Positions 26,955-33,838 of a DNA stretch of 64,000 nucleotides are shown piece by piece. How positions within the stretch are numbered: position 1 is the first letter of the stretch; the number at the start of each line of letters is the position of its first letter. Source of the stretch: Lewinellaceae bacterium. Lineage in GTDB: Bacteria > Bacteroidota > Bacteroidia > Chitinophagales > Saprospiraceae. The position numbers and the translations under genes are program-made. Location: NCBI GenBank assembly GCA_020636105.1, contig JACJYL010000001.1:2232001-2296000 (forward strand), in the 5' to 3' direction. Below the pieces are notes generated by a model. It had not been told where the DNA came from. It did no database searches and worked only from the letters and a program-made list of their open reading frames with translations.

Positions 26955-27004
26955 AAAATTTAAAGGTTAAAGACTAAAGGTTAAAGTGAATTTACTTTAG
27001 TCTT
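26955..27004. repeat. CTTTARY heptamers with a 10-bp stem
   Basis: The units AAAGGTTAAAGACTAAAGGT have period 7. AAGACTAAAG (26970-26979) pairs with CTTTAGTCTT (26995-27004). It fills the gap between sHdrB1 and the four-helix-bundle gene. Confidence 0.65.
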
Positions 27005-27015
27005 AGTCCTTGTTT

Positions 27016-27378
27016 TTACATATTATTTTTTTTGTTTTTAACTATGGTTGTAAAAATTGCTACCAATTGATCACACTCATTTAAAACCGGTTCGATTTTT
27101 TCAAAATCCACCAAAGGTTTCATTTTGATGATATTCAAGTTAACCTGGCTTTCTCTTAGCTCTTTTAGGCAGATACTTACCTTATTTAAAAAATCCTTAC
27201 TCGATACAGCAGCTTGAGATTCGGCATAATTTAAAGCAGGAGAAGTACCTGACCTGATTAATTGATTGCCAAAATAATTCCCAACATAACTGTTTGGTAA
27301 ACAATCCACAAAATTTAAAACCATAACCGAAAAAGACATCAGCCTTTGCTGTAGGTCATATTTCCTTTCCATTTTCAT
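27016..27378 (-). CDS. Four-helix-bundle protein (S23 / 23S rRNA-intervening-sequence family)
   Basis: A 120-residue helical protein with the family signature NQLIRSGTSPALNYAESQAA, followed by FLNKVSICLKELRESQVNL. Proteins of this family form pentamers and occur in rRNA intervening sequences, beside retroelements (as Avd) and as stand-alone genes, often of unknown role. It sits between sHdrC1 and sHdrB1, where other sHdr operons have no gene, and both its flanks are made of CTTTARY heptamers. It therefore looks inserted rather than part of the complex. It is intact and on the operon strand. Confidence 0.85.
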   Translation of the reverse strand: MKMERKYDLQQRLMSFSVMVLNFVDCLPNSYVGNYFGNQLIRSGTSPALNYAESQAAVSSKDFLNKVSICLKELRESQVNLNIIKMKPLVDFEKIEPVLNECDQLVAIFTTIVKNKKNNM

Positions 27379-27421
27379 TTAGTTTTTTTGATTTTTTCAA
27401 AGCCAAGACGCCTAATTAAAA

Positions 27422-27470
27422 CTTTAGTCTTTAGTCTTTTGTAATTAGCCTTTTGTCTTTAACCTTTTAG
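27422..27470. repeat. Seven CTTTARY heptamers ending in the shdrC1 stop codon
   Basis: CTTTAGT twice, CTTTTGT, AATTAGC, CTTTTGT, CTTTAAC and CTTTTAG run without a break. The last unit contains the minus-strand stop codon of sHdrC1 (27467-27469). Confidence 0.75.
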
Positions 27471-28171
27471 TCAAAGGTCACATCGTAGCCGGCTTCTTCC
27501 AGGCGTTCTTCCATTACGTCAACGAGGATCATGAAAAGGCCTTCGTCGATTCCTTCAATGAGGTCCATTACGCCGGTCATGTGCCAGATAAGATAGAGCT
27601 CAATGATGGTTTTGTCGTCGATGGTCCAGCCGGTTTCCGTGGTGTGCAGGGTTTCCGGCGGCAGGGCTTTCCTCCAGATGTCCAGGTTATCGGCTATTTC
27701 ATGCACGTGAACCCCCCAATCCGGGAAGGCATCGGGTTGCAACATATCAGGGGACACCTGAGATCCGGTGGACATAATTTTATAGATGATCCGTCCGTAA
27801 CCTTCGAGGGCCTGTTTGGCGGTCTGAAGACCATTCTTTACGGCCACCTCCCTCATGACGGTGATGATCTGCCCCGGAGAATTCTGACGCGGGCACCGAT
27901 CGCAGGAAAAACACTGGGAACAATCCCAGATACTGTCATTCATCAAAGTGTAAATCAGATCCACATCTTCCCTGGCGACAGCCTGTGCGATCACCCTGGG
28001 ACTGAAATCATAAAACCGGGCTGAAGGGCAGGCTGCCACACAAATGCCGCACTCATAACAGCCATATAAAATATGATGCCAGCGATCATCCGACTTAACT
28101 TCCTCAAAAAGTCGTTCCTTTTCCGCCATGGAAACATCGGAATACTTATTCATTGATAAATCAAGAGTCAT
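27467..28171 (-). CDS. shdrC1: sHdrC1, ferredoxin-like subunit
   Basis: A 234-residue HdrC-like protein. The first [4Fe-4S] motif is canonical (CYECGICVAACP; Cys 38, 41, 44, 48). The second has a shortened last spacing (CSQCFSCDRCP; Cys 84, 87, 90, 93, i.e. CX2CX2CX2C), so its cluster may be altered or of different type. The C-terminal ~80 residues are helical and acidic (VMEERLEEAGYDVTFD). It transfers electrons between HdrB and HdrA in this class of complexes. It opens the sHdr core, 88 bases after lbpA copy 2. Confidence 0.88.
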   Translation of the reverse strand: MTLDLSMNKYSDVSMAEKERLFEEVKSDDRWHHILYGCYECGICVAACPSARFYDFSPRVIAQAVAREDVDLIYTLMNDSIWDCSQCFSCDRCPRQNSPGQIITVMREVAVKNGLQTAKQALEGYGRIIYKIMSTGSQVSPDMLQPDAFPDWGVHVHEIADNLDIWRKALPPETLHTTETGWTIDDKTIIELYLIWHMTGVMDLIEGIDEGLFMILVDVMEERLEEAGYDVTFD

Positions 28172-28259
28172 GTTGATTGTTTTTAAAATGATGAATGGAA
28201 AAAAGAAAGCAAGGAGGATATAGGCCTGTTACCAACAAGTTTACTCCTTTACCATTGCC

Positions 28260-28724
28260 TCAGACTTCTTCCGTTCCTGCTATATGGGTACAGGTAATAC
28301 CATCTGCTTCGATTTTGGCGCGGTAAGCATCCACAGCAGCGTCACCTGTAACGAGATCCGACATATCCTCAGTGAGATTTTGGGGCTTCATTTTCACCAC
28401 CCATCCTTTATTGTAGGGGCTCCTGTTGAGCAACTGTGCATCGGCTGCCAGTTCCTCATTGACCTCAACGATCTCGCCTGAAACCGGAGATTTTACCGGG
28501 CCCACCCACTTTCCACTTTCAACGGTAGCAATTGGGCGTCCTTTGGCGCGAACCATGCCCACATTTTTGGCTTTAGCATGCAAGACCGGTCCGGCAAGTG
28601 ATTGAGCGATATCCGTCATCCCTACCGTGACGGTTCCGTCTTCATTAACCCTGATCCATGTATTATCTTCCACTTTGTAGTGCAGGTTGGTATACAGGAT
28701 GCATTCGTTTATTTTTTCTGTCAT
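28260..28724 (-). CDS. lbpA: Lipoate-binding protein LbpA (GcvH-like), copy 2
   Basis: A 154-residue GcvH-fold protein. The predicted lipoylated residue is Lys72 in VESGKWVGPVKSPVSG, again eight residues before the Pro of PVSG. It differs strongly from copy 1 at 21939-22382 (Gly-Lys-Trp rather than Glu-Lys-His around the lysine), so the two are not a recent duplication and may play different roles. It lies 20 bases after the DsrE gene and directly before sHdrC1, the position usual for an LbpA that delivers sulfur to the complex. Confidence 0.87.
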   Translation of the reverse strand: MTEKINECILYTNLHYKVEDNTWIRVNEDGTVTVGMTDIAQSLAGPVLHAKAKNVGMVRAKGRPIATVESGKWVGPVKSPVSGEIVEVNEELAADAQLLNRSPYNKGWVVKMKPQNLTEDMSDLVTGDAAVDAYRAKIEADGITCTHIAGTEEV

Positions 28725-28744
28725 TGTTTGAGACTTTAAAGGTT

Positions 28745-29125
28745 TTAGAAATACATAACATGATCGTAATTCAAAGCGAGATCAATGATACTGGTGGCGC
28801 CAAGGATCTCCACCTCATCGATCAGATCCGCCGGAGTCATGTTCCACAAACTCAGGCTTTGCTGGCAGACCCGTAATTTAACCTCGGAATCCAGGCACAT
28901 TTGCAACATATCTTTCAAGCAGGTATTACTGGAGGGATCCAGTTTGATCATTTCGGCGACGCCTTTTCTGAGCTGATTGGTTCCGTTCATGGTAAACCAG
29001 ACCATGACTTCCATTTCCATCGCCGCCGCCGCTACGGCATAAAATAAAGGGGAGTACGTTCGGGTTGGCGCCTCAACGCCATGTGTCTGAATCACAAGGA
29101 TCTTTTTGCCTTCGAGATCTTCCAT
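28745..29125 (-). CDS. DsrE-family sulfurtransferase, short form
   Basis: A 126-residue DsrE-fold protein. Cys77 and Cys87 in MCLDSEVKLRVCQQSL align with the cysteine pair of the longer DsrE protein at 30607-31119 (same spacing of ten); Cys69 is extra. The start VIQTHGVEAPTRTYSPLFYA and the end IDEVEILGATSIIDLAL fit the family. DsrE3-type proteins pass sulfane sulfur to or from TusA in sHdr organisms. It precedes lbpA copy 2 by 20 bases. The gap before it is filled by heptamer repeats. Confidence 0.83.
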   Translation of the reverse strand: MEDLEGKKILVIQTHGVEAPTRTYSPLFYAVAAAAMEMEVMVWFTMNGTNQLRKGVAEMIKLDPSSNTCLKDMLQMCLDSEVKLRVCQQSLSLWNMTPADLIDEVEILGATSIIDLALNYDHVMYF

Positions 29126-29155
29126 TTTTGCTTTTATTTAATGGTTAGTAATTGT

Positions 29156-29273
29156 GTTGCTGGTTACTGGTTACAGTTACTCGTTGCTCGTTACTGGTTA
29201 CTCGTTACTGGTTGCTGGTTTTTTATGTTTGCTTTTACAACGTGCAACAAGTAACGAGTAACGAGCAACTAGA
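29156..29273. repeat. Head-to-head GTTRCTS heptamers without a REP unit
   Basis: About nine forward heptamers (GTTGCTG, GTTACTG, GTTACTC and others, one short by a base) run from 29156 to about 29220. After a 28-base T-rich spacer come reverse ones (GCAACAA, GTAACGA, GTAACGA, GCAAC) to 29270, where the array merges with the stop codon of the 84-residue gene. The array could form a long hairpin inside the sHdr gene series. Confidence 0.8.
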
Positions 29274-29523
29274 TCAGGTCACAGTGCTTGTCGGGGTCGG
29301 AATAAACGAAAATGTATTTTTTATCCCAGCTCCAAGCTTCATCTTCCATCAGTATATCGTACAAATCATTTTTATCCTTTGCCTGGGCCAGCAACCTGAA
29401 TTTTGAAGCCCTGCCGTTTGGTCCGGTTTCCAAAACATCGAGTAAAAGCCAGACTCCGGGATTGTCCTCATACATTTGGGCTACTTCCGCTGCATCGATA
29501 ATTCTGTCGCGCCAACCTGCCAT
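29269..29523 (-). CDS. Small conserved-looking protein of unknown function, coupled to lplA copy 2
   Basis: An 84-residue soluble protein, rich in acidic and aromatic residues (GVWLLLDVLETG, EDEAWSWDKKYIFVYSDPDKH), with one Cys near the C-terminus (HCDLI). I do not recognise a family. Its ATG overlaps the stop of the lipoate ligase as TGATG, a coupling arrangement that argues it is a real gene with a linked role. Its own stop codon lies within the flanking repeat. Confidence 0.6.
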   Translation of the reverse strand: MAGWRDRIIDAAEVAQMYEDNPGVWLLLDVLETGPNGRASKFRLLAQAKDKNDLYDILMEDEAWSWDKKYIFVYSDPDKHCDLI

Positions 29524-30614
29524 CAGCCTCCTGGTTTTCTTTTACTTATTTCGATGATTTCCTCAATCAAGGCATCAAGTTCCTGCTCCGCCTCCCTGTT
29601 TTTTTCGTTAGAAAAAACAGGGAAGGTTTCTTTTTTCAATATTTCAACATCAAGTTTCAATCCTTTCAAAGCGGCTTCCAGGGCTGATTTTTTCTTGGTC
29701 AGCCACGGCATTTTTCCGGAAAGGCCAATAGATTCAATATGGTCATTATTCATTGTCAAAACAACCTGTCCCTGAACTCCATCAGCGGAAAAAGAACCAG
29801 ATCCTACAAAAACTCCGGCATGCACTTTAACCATCCTGTTATTCACTTCGGGTTTTTCGTATTGAAACAACCATTCCGGAGTGCTCATTTTATGATCGAG
29901 TTCGAGCATCTTTTCCATTTCGTCACCGGTAAATTCCCCGGGCACTAAATTTCGTTTCAGTATATTTTGGCAAACCTCTACATAAACCTTTTTGATCTCT
30001 TCCCTGGAAGGGGGAAATTCGAGTTCCTTGTTAATGGTCGTTAAATACTGCCTGAGACTATTTCCGAATACGCTTCTAAAATCCTCATCCGGCACATTAA
30101 GTGCCCGGATCATGGTATCGAAATCGAAGTCAAACAGGAAATTACCCGTCACTATCTCGGCTTCACCGATTCCGGCGGCCCCGGTACCCACGATTTTCTT
30201 CCCACCGACGTGAACGTCATTGATGGGATGAAAATAGGCGTCGATGCCAATCCTTTTATAGGTTTCAATCATGGGTTCGACGAAGAGTCGAAACCGTTGC
30301 GCTACGTTTAGCGGCAAACTTTTGGGTTGAAATATCCACTGTACAAATAATTGATCGCTATCTATATATACTGCTCCTCCACCCTGCTCCCTTCTCACCA
30401 CCGGAAGCCCCTTTTTCTTACAGAAATCCAGATCAAGCTCCCGGGCAGCATCCTGAAAAAATCCAAGACACATGTAGGGAGATTCAGGAATGGCAAAAAC
30501 AATCGTATCAGGGGTGGCCTTCGTTTGGGCATACCCAAGAGCGTGATAGATGGTTTGGGACCGAATACCGCTGACGGTTCCCGCATCAATGAATCGAATG
30601 GCTGAATCAGACAA
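29523..30614 (-). CDS. lplA: Lipoate-protein ligase (sLpl type), copy 2
   Basis: A 363-residue ligase with RREQGGGA at 74-81 (instead of RRxTGGGA) and the catalytic lysine in GGKKIVGTG (Lys139/140). The C-terminal ~110 residues resemble the LplB-type accessory domain (VKVHAGVFVGSGSFSADGVQ). It is clearly diverged from copy 1 at 19763-20908. Two ligases and two LbpA carriers in one locus suggest dedicated pairing. It overlaps the upstream DsrE gene by eight bases and the downstream small gene by one, so translation is probably coupled. Confidence 0.85.
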   Translation of the reverse strand: MSDSAIRFIDAGTVSGIRSQTIYHALGYAQTKATPDTIVFAIPESPYMCLGFFQDAARELDLDFCKKKGLPVVRREQGGGAVYIDSDQLFVQWIFQPKSLPLNVAQRFRLFVEPMIETYKRIGIDAYFHPINDVHVGGKKIVGTGAAGIGEAEIVTGNFLFDFDFDTMIRALNVPDEDFRSVFGNSLRQYLTTINKELEFPPSREEIKKVYVEVCQNILKRNLVPGEFTGDEMEKMLELDHKMSTPEWLFQYEKPEVNNRMVKVHAGVFVGSGSFSADGVQGQVVLTMNNDHIESIGLSGKMPWLTKKKSALEAALKGLKLDVEILKKETFPVFSNEKNREAEQELDALIEEIIEISKRKPGG

Positions 30615-31119
30615 ACAAACTTACATTTGAATCTGCGGCATATTCCAGGAAAGTTGCGGCCCCACCGATCTCAGCCTCATCAATAAAATCTTCCTTGGAA
30701 AACCCAAATACATCCATAGTCATCTGGCAACCAATCATTCTGACTTCCATTTCAATGCACATATCGCGCAACTCCTGCACCGAAGCCACTCCCTTACTTT
30801 TGAAGGTTTGTTTCATCAGGGAAGTAGCTACGGACTCAAAACCAGGAATATTGGAAGTGACCAGATTGGGGATGGCCCAGTTTATTTTTTGGAAGCCCTT
30901 CGAACCAAAAGGCATTCTCATCGGCATAGCCGGATTCCCAAGCGGGGATACGGCGGCTTTAATGTCCTTTTTCAATAAGGGCAAGCCGTAAAAGGTAAAA
31001 AAAATAGCCACGTCCCAATCCATTGCAGCAGCACCTGATGCTAGGATGAAAGGTGGATAGGCCCAATCAAGCGTTCCCTGACTGGCGATAAGGGCTAGTT
31101 TACGTCGTTTCTCTGACAT
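30607..31119 (-). CDS. DsrE-family sulfurtransferase (DsrE3-like), long form
   Basis: A 170-residue DsrE-fold protein. Cys121 and Cys131 in MCIEMEVRMIGCQMTMD are the probable persulfide carrier residues. The N-terminal strand and helix (LALIASQGTLDWAYPPFILASGAA, in part) and the C-terminal EAEIGGAATFLEYA fit DsrE3 proteins. In sHdr systems DsrE3 works with TusA in the cytoplasmic sulfur relay. It lies 12 bases after tusA, which supports this. A central insertion (about residues 55-110) absent from the short DsrE may be a membrane- or partner-contact region. Confidence 0.85.
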   Translation of the reverse strand: MSEKRRKLALIASQGTLDWAYPPFILASGAAAMDWDVAIFFTFYGLPLLKKDIKAAVSPLGNPAMPMRMPFGSKGFQKINWAIPNLVTSNIPGFESVATSLMKQTFKSKGVASVQELRDMCIEMEVRMIGCQMTMDVFGFSKEDFIDEAEIGGAATFLEYAADSNVSLFV

Positions 31120-31131
31120 GATGTTTAATTT

Positions 31132-31374
31132 TTAATGCGTTTTTTTAATGAAAAAACGATACACATGCTCCCCTTCATCTTTCGCTTCTACCAATTCATG
31201 CTGAGTCTGCCTGGCCCAGGCCTCCATATCAGGCATCGATCCGGGATCGGTTGAAACCATTTCCAAAACATCCCCGATGTCGAGTTTTTTGATCGCCATT
31301 TTTGTTTTTACAACTGGCATCGGACACATAAGACCAGAACAGTCCAGTGTCATTTTTACATTGTGTTCTGACAT
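31132..31374 (-). CDS. tusA: TusA sulfur carrier protein
   Basis: An 80-residue TusA/SirA-family protein with the signature LDCSGLMCPMPVVKTKMAI; Cys17 of the CPxP motif carries the persulfide. TusA is the central cytoplasmic sulfane-sulfur carrier. It comes directly after the ArsR-type regulator and before a DsrE gene, an order typical of sHdr loci. No rhodanese or cysteine desulfurase that would load it is present in the window. Confidence 0.93.
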   Translation of the reverse strand: MSEHNVKMTLDCSGLMCPMPVVKTKMAIKKLDIGDVLEMVSTDPGSMPDMEAWARQTQHELVEAKDEGEHVYRFFIKKTH

Positions 31375-31413
31375 AATTTAGTTCTATTTAGTTCGATATA
31401 TAAATTGTTGCAT

Positions 31414-31716
31414 CTACAAATTACAATGCCGCATACAGTCAAAAATATTCGTTATTTCCGGAATCGCGATTTGATAGATAATATTCTTCCCTTGCCTGAA
31501 AGAATCTAAAACCCCCTTATCTTTCATCTTGGTCAAATGGTGAGATAATAATGACTGCTCAACCTCCAACTCTTCCCTGATTTCGCCCACAGATAACATT
31601 TCTTTTTTTTGAAGCAATTCCAAAACCTCCAATCGTACAGGATGGGAAATAACTTTCAACACATCCGCTATTTTACCCAGCTTAACCGGGTCAATTTTAT
31701 TTTCGACATCGCTCAT
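31414..31716 (-). CDS. ArsR-family regulator, probable sHdrR-type repressor
   Basis: A 100-residue winged-helix protein of the ArsR/SmtB family; the helix-turn-helix is LSVGEIREELEVEQSLLSHH. The frame is open to a TTG at 31758 but the ATG at 31716 is preferred, because it leaves the palindrome at 31752-31765 upstream. Two cysteines end the protein (CMRHC, Cys94 and Cys98). In Hyphomicrobium the related sHdrR senses sulfur through one cysteine near the DNA-binding helix and one at the C-terminus; here both lie at the C-terminus. It heads the sHdr series 39 bases before tusA, so it probably controls the locus. Confidence 0.82.
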   Translation of the reverse strand: MSDVENKIDPVKLGKIADVLKVISHPVRLEVLELLQKKEMLSVGEIREELEVEQSLLSHHLTKMKDKGVLDSFRQGKNIIYQIAIPEITNIFDCMRHCNL

Positions 31717-31751
31717 AATCAATAATATTTGCTTTTGTTTGAATGAAGTTA

Positions 31752-31765
31752 TGAACAAATGTTCA
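31752..31765 (-). promoter_or_regulatory. Candidate operator of the ArsR-type regulator
   Basis: TGAACA-AA-TGTTCA is a perfect 6+6 palindrome 35 bases before the regulator start. On the minus strand it overlaps AACATTTG, a one-mismatch fit to the TAnnTTTG promoter box, so binding would block transcription. The operator role is inferred from position and symmetry. Confidence 0.55.
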
Positions 31766-31957
31766 AGTATTAAAGAAAAAAATAAAATTTTTGATGGGAT
31801 TTGACTTATTTAGACAGATTATAATTAAGCAAAGTGCCAAAATTCAGAATATACAACATTTCATTTACAATGAAATTAAATTACCCCAAAAGGGTTTTAT
31901 TAAGAATTATCACCCTGTAATTCTGCAAACTCCCACACAATGAAAGCAGTTGGTTTA

Positions 31958-31988
31958 TTGTGGTTAACGAAAAAAAACGCTAAATTTG
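31958..31988 (+). promoter_or_regulatory. Bacteroidota-type promoter of the lectin gene
   Basis: TTG (31958-31960) is followed after 20 bases by a perfect TAAATTTG (31981-31988). The spacing equals that of the box at 142-172. The lectin gene starts 93 bases further on. The rest of 31717-32081 shows no gene. Confidence 0.65.
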
Positions 31989-32081
31989 AACCTGGCCTGG
32001 TCCTGAAAAATTAACCTGCCTTCCCTACTGATTTTCTGCCTCCGGGCGTACTAAATAAGATCAACAATATACCGATACGCC

Positions 32082-33692
32082 ATGAAACGTTTTGCCTTGA
32101 TGCTTCTTTTGATTTTGAGTTTTAGCGGTACGAATTTTGGACAGTTCTTTTTAAACGGAGATGCTTTTCAAATGAGTGACAGTAGTTGCTACCAGCTCAC
32201 TTACGAACAAAACTGGTCGGCCGGTTCCATCTGGAATCCGGACAAGATCAACCTCAACGAATCCTTCGAAGTAGTCCTTGAAGTATTCTTAGGATGCAAA
32301 GACGGAGACGGTGCGGATGGGTTGGTTTTTGGCTTTCAGCCTGTCAGTACTTCCATTGGCATGGGCGGAGGGGATATAGGATTTGGCGGTGTGGTACCCT
32401 CTCTCGGGATTGAAATCGATACCTGGCAAAATATAGACAAAGGAGATCCGGTTGCCGATCATATTGCCGTGCTAAAAAACGGAAACCTCTCCCACGGATC
32501 ATCCAACAACCTGGCCGGTCCGGTTCAGGCTTCCGCCACCAGCAGCAATATTGAAGACTGCAACAATCATGATTTCCGGGTGAGTTGGGATGCGGAGGCT
32601 CTATTGCTTAAAATTTATTTCGACTGCGAACTCAGGTTATCCTACACCGGAGATATTGTAAACAATATTTTTGGAGGCGACCCTCATGTTTTTTGGGGAT
32701 TCACCTCCGCCACAGGAGGGTCCAATAACTACCACCGGGTCTGTTTGAAATACACTACTTTTCTCGATGAGCTTCAGGATGTAGTCATGTGCCCCGGCGG
32801 GCAGGTTCCTTTTCATGTCAGTGAAGGAGTGTCTTACAGTTGGACTCCTGTGGAAGGACTGGACAACCCTTTTTCGCCCAACCCTATTGCCTCCCCTTCT
32901 CAAACCACCTTATATGCTGTTGAAATAAGAGATGCCTGTGACAATATTATCCATGATGATGTACTGGTTGAAGTCGCCGGAGATTCCGTATTTTTTGACC
33001 TGGGGCCGGACACCTTATTGTGTGAAGGCGATGTCTTAAACCTTAATGTTACCACTCCCACGGCAACCTACGAATGGTCAGACGGCAGTCAGCAGCCCAC
33101 CTTTTCCGTTTTGGAAGCAGGTACTTATATGGTCACCGTCACAAGAACCGATACTTTCTGCATTTCCACCGACAGGGTTATGGTAGAATACACCTCCTGG
33201 CCTGATGTGGACCTCGGGCAAGACACCATTTTATGCCTGGAACAAGTATTAACGCTAAATGCCTACGACCCACTGGCGGAATCCTACTTATGGCAGAATG
33301 GAAATACGGGAGATTCACTTCATATTGACAAAGCGGGAACTTACAGCGTGAAGGTTATCAATTACTGTGGAACGGTGGAGGATGCGATAAATGTTTCTTT
33401 TGAAAATTGCCGGGAGGTTTTTGCCCCCAATGTCTTTTCTCCCAACTTCGACGGCATCAATGACTTTTTCATGCTGATGGATGGGGGCGATGTAAAAACC
33501 GTTGAACATTTTGCAATTTTTGACAGGTGGGGTGATTTGGTATTCGAACAGAAAAACATTATGCCTAATGACGTTTCAGCAGCCTGGGACGGCGAAGGTT
33601 GGCCTGTGGGAGTGTACACCTGGTTTGCAGAGATTGAATTCAGGGATGGGAAGTCGGAGCGGCTGAAAGGAGATGTTATGCTGTTGAGATAA
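32082..33692 (+). CDS. Secreted L-type lectin-domain protein with T9SS type B sorting domain
   Basis: A 536-residue exported protein. The signal peptide covers residues 1-20. A legume-type (L-type) lectin domain follows at about 20-225 (DGADGLVFGFQ, GIEIDTWQN and a late DFRVSWD strand are typical). Two or three Ig-like/PKD-like modules (VSYSWTPVEG, DLGPDTLLCEGD, DLGQDTILCLEQ) come next. The last ~85 residues form the gliding-motility-type C-terminal domain (FAPNVFSPNFDGINDFF, FAIFDRWGDLVFE), the type B sorting signal of the type IX secretion system. It probably binds surface or environmental polysaccharide. Transcribed from its own promoter, divergent from the sHdr regulator. Confidence 0.87.
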   Translation: MKRFALMLLLILSFSGTNFGQFFLNGDAFQMSDSSCYQLTYEQNWSAGSIWNPDKINLNESFEVVLEVFLGCKDGDGADGLVFGFQPVSTSIGMGGGDIGFGGVVPSLGIEIDTWQNIDKGDPVADHIAVLKNGNLSHGSSNNLAGPVQASATSSNIEDCNNHDFRVSWDAEALLLKIYFDCELRLSYTGDIVNNIFGGDPHVFWGFTSATGGSNNYHRVCLKYTTFLDELQDVVMCPGGQVPFHVSEGVSYSWTPVEGLDNPFSPNPIASPSQTTLYAVEIRDACDNIIHDDVLVEVAGDSVFFDLGPDTLLCEGDVLNLNVTTPTATYEWSDGSQQPTFSVLEAGTYMVTVTRTDTFCISTDRVMVEYTSWPDVDLGQDTILCLEQVLTLNAYDPLAESYLWQNGNTGDSLHIDKAGTYSVKVINYCGTVEDAINVSFENCREVFAPNVFSPNFDGINDFFMLMDGGDVKTVEHFAIFDRWGDLVFEQKNIMPNDVSAAWDGEGWPVGVYTWFAEIEFRDGKSERLKGDVMLLR

Positions 33693-33782
33693 GAACTCGT
33701 GCCTTGTTATGTTAAAAAATCAAAAGATAACTTTCAGGTCATTTACGGATGGATTTTTCCGGGAGTGGAGCCTCCAGTGACC

Positions 33783-33831
33783 GGATCATCAGTGACGGCC
33801 TGACTTAGAGTCAGGCCGTCACTGATGATCC
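33783..33831. repeat. Perfect 22-bp hairpin beside the RAYT remnant
   Basis: The arms 33783-33804 and 33810-33831 are exact complements (outer end GGATCATCAGTG, inner end CCTGAC) with a 5-base loop. No T-run follows. It lies eight bases beyond the stop codon of a decayed Y1 transposase, as palindromic ends of IS200/REP-type elements do. Confidence 0.75.
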
Positions 33832-33838
33832 ACTAGAG

